Shown: positions 4,871-5,649 of the stretch, in pieces
Position numbering within the stretch: position 1 is the stretch's first letter
How the letters are laid out: every line of letters begins with the position of its first letter
DNA from: Mageeibacillus sp. UBA1193
GTDB taxonomy: Bacteria > Bacillota > Clostridia > Saccharofermentanales > Saccharofermentanaceae
Length of the DNA: 5,649 nt
Assembly (NCBI GenBank): GCA_002310155.1
Contig: DBYF01000097.1
Coordinates: forward strand, 1-5,649
Direction: 5' to 3'
The notes under the pieces: generated by a model
Told to the model about the DNA's origin: nothing
The model's input: the letters and a program-made list of their open reading frames with translations, nothing else
The model's database searches: none
Translations under genes and position numbers: made by a program

Positions 4871-5649
4871 ATGGCAGAGAAGACGAAGCTGTCCATAGTC
4901 GTACCCATCTACAACGCGGAGAAATATCTCCCTGCGTGTCTGGACTCGCTGCTTAAAACCAAGGGGATCGGGAAAACAGAGATCCTTCTGATCGACGACG
5001 GTTCTACGGATGATTCCGGCAGGATCGCCGATTCTTTTTCGTCTTCTTTTTCTCCGTCCGAAAAGCACCCGTACGTGAGGGTGATCCATAAAGAAAACGA
5101 AGGTCCGTCCGCGACGAGAAACCTCGGCATGACCGAAGCGTGCGGCGAGTATATCTTTTTCTGTGACGCAGACGATATGGTCGAGCCGGTGCTTTTCGAG
5201 AAGGTCATTGCACTGAGTGAGACATCGACCGACGACATGTTCCTGTGGGACAGCGATCTGGTCTATGACCTGAAGGACCTCATGGCGCATAAGGACGCGG
5301 AGTACTTCGCGCATTACGGACTTCCGAAAGAGGAGAAGACGTATACCGGAAAGGACATCATGGAGATCCTGATCAGAAAGGGCAAGGGCTTCATCGCGAC
5401 GGTGTGGCTGTCCGCGTACCGCCGGGATTTCCTGCTGTCGAATCAGCTTTTCTTCGAATCGGGGCTGATCTACGAAGATGAATTGTGGGTGCCGAAGGTG
5501 CTGCTCGCGGCGAAGTCCGTGCACTATATTCCGGAGAAGATCTACCTCTACAGGATCCGCTCGGGCTCGATCACGAACCCCGAGAAAAAGGATCTGCGAA
5601 AGAACGTCGAGGCGCTCTACTATGTGTACACCTCGCTTTATAAATTCTA
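4871..5649 (+). CDS. Family 2 glycosyltransferase (GT-A fold), 3' end outside window
   Basis: The frame opens at ATG 4871 and runs without a stop for 259 codons to the window edge. AGGG (4861-4864) sits 6 nt upstream, immediately after the pssE stop codon. Seen: KLSIVVPIYNAEKYLPACLDS at the N-terminus, ILLIDDGSTDDS (Asp42-Asp43), NEGPSATRNLG (76-86), FCDADDM with the metal-binding D-x-D (Asp99/Asp101), and YEDELWVPKVLLA (201-213), the ED motif usually given the catalytic base, then IYLYRIRSGSIT. Known: GT2 enzymes of this type transfer a sugar from a nucleotide donor to lipid-linked intermediates of capsule or exopolysaccharide, on the cytoplasmic side. All core motifs are present, so it is probably active; the missing part is the C-terminal tail. 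A Ser/Phe-rich stretch at residues 55-61 (SFSSSFS) lies between the first two motifs. Donor and acceptor are unknown. It is the third gene of the operon. Confidence 0.93.
   Translation, partial: MAEKTKLSIVVPIYNAEKYLPACLDSLLKTKGIGKTEILLIDDGSTDDSGRIADSFSSSFSPSEKHPYVRVIHKENEGPSATRNLGMTEACGEYIFFCDADDMVEPVLFEKVIALSETSTDDMFLWDSDLVYDLKDLMAHKDAEYFAHYGLPKEEKTYTGKDIMEILIRKGKGFIATVWLSAYRRDFLLSNQLFFESGLIYEDELWVPKVLLAAKSVHYIPEKIYLYRIRSGSITNPEKKDLRKNVEALYYVYTSLYKF

Noticed and set aside
4325..5524. A 399-codon open frame on the minus strand
   Set aside because: It lies opposite pssD, pssE and the GT2 gene, all of which have clear family motifs. Its translation is Arg/Leu/Val-rich with no recognisable domain, as expected when the coding strand has GC-rich third positions.
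1..5649. Mobile elements, CRISPR arrays, tRNA or rRNA genes
   Set aside because: No transposase or integrase motifs, no regularly spaced identical repeats, and no cloverleaf or rRNA sequence were seen. The only tandem repeat is the coding array at 160-567.

Overview
The window reads as chromosomal DNA from a Gram-positive, probably clostridial bacterium (Bacillota, Lachnospiraceae/Oscillospiraceae-like). This is inferred from three things: the hybrid sensor kinase of the MSHEIRTPINAVLGMNEMI type with an AHSLKSTSKTIGA phosphotransfer motif, the adjacent PssD/PssE-type glycosyltransferase pair, and strong GGAGG-type ribosome sites. Base composition is moderate, with GC-favoured third positions. 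No species is claimed. All supported genes are on the + strand.

Layout. (1) 1-972: the 3' end of a flotillin/SPFH-like gene, cut by the window edge. Most of what remains is a long Ala/Glu/Lys helix built from 11-residue units, followed by a Gly-rich tail. (2) 973-1183: a strong intrinsic terminator (1062-1108) whose U-tract runs into the -35 box of a probable promoter (1107-1135) for the next gene. (3) 1184-3604: a complete membrane-bound tripartite hybrid histidine kinase (TM, Cache-like sensor, TM, HisKA, HATPase, REC, HPt) with a duplicated acidic C-terminal peptide. (4) 3605-3896: a 292-base gap holding several inverted repeats, a perfect TATAAT box at 3766-3771, and a leader of about 120 nt predicted to fold, including a UUCG-capped hairpin. 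(5) 3897-end: the start of a surface-polysaccharide operon: pssD-like (3897-4361), pssE-like (4364-4861) and a family 2 glycosyltransferase (4871 to beyond the window), with gaps of 2 and 9 nt.

How they may work together. PssD and PssE are the two halves of an Alg14/Alg13-like glycosyltransferase: a membrane-recruiting subunit and a catalytic subunit. The GT2 enzyme would add another sugar to the same lipid-linked repeat unit. The kinase carries a His-Asp-His relay but no output response regulator is present in the window, so its targets lie elsewhere. Flotillin scaffold, sensor kinase and exopolysaccharide genes in a row recall the FloT/KinC/matrix connection of Bacillus subtilis, but here this is only a positional analogy.

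No wholly new system can be demonstrated. The best candidates for follow-up are the structured leader and operator-like dyad before the polysaccharide genes, and the duplicated DVxEFxP peptide at the end of the kinase.
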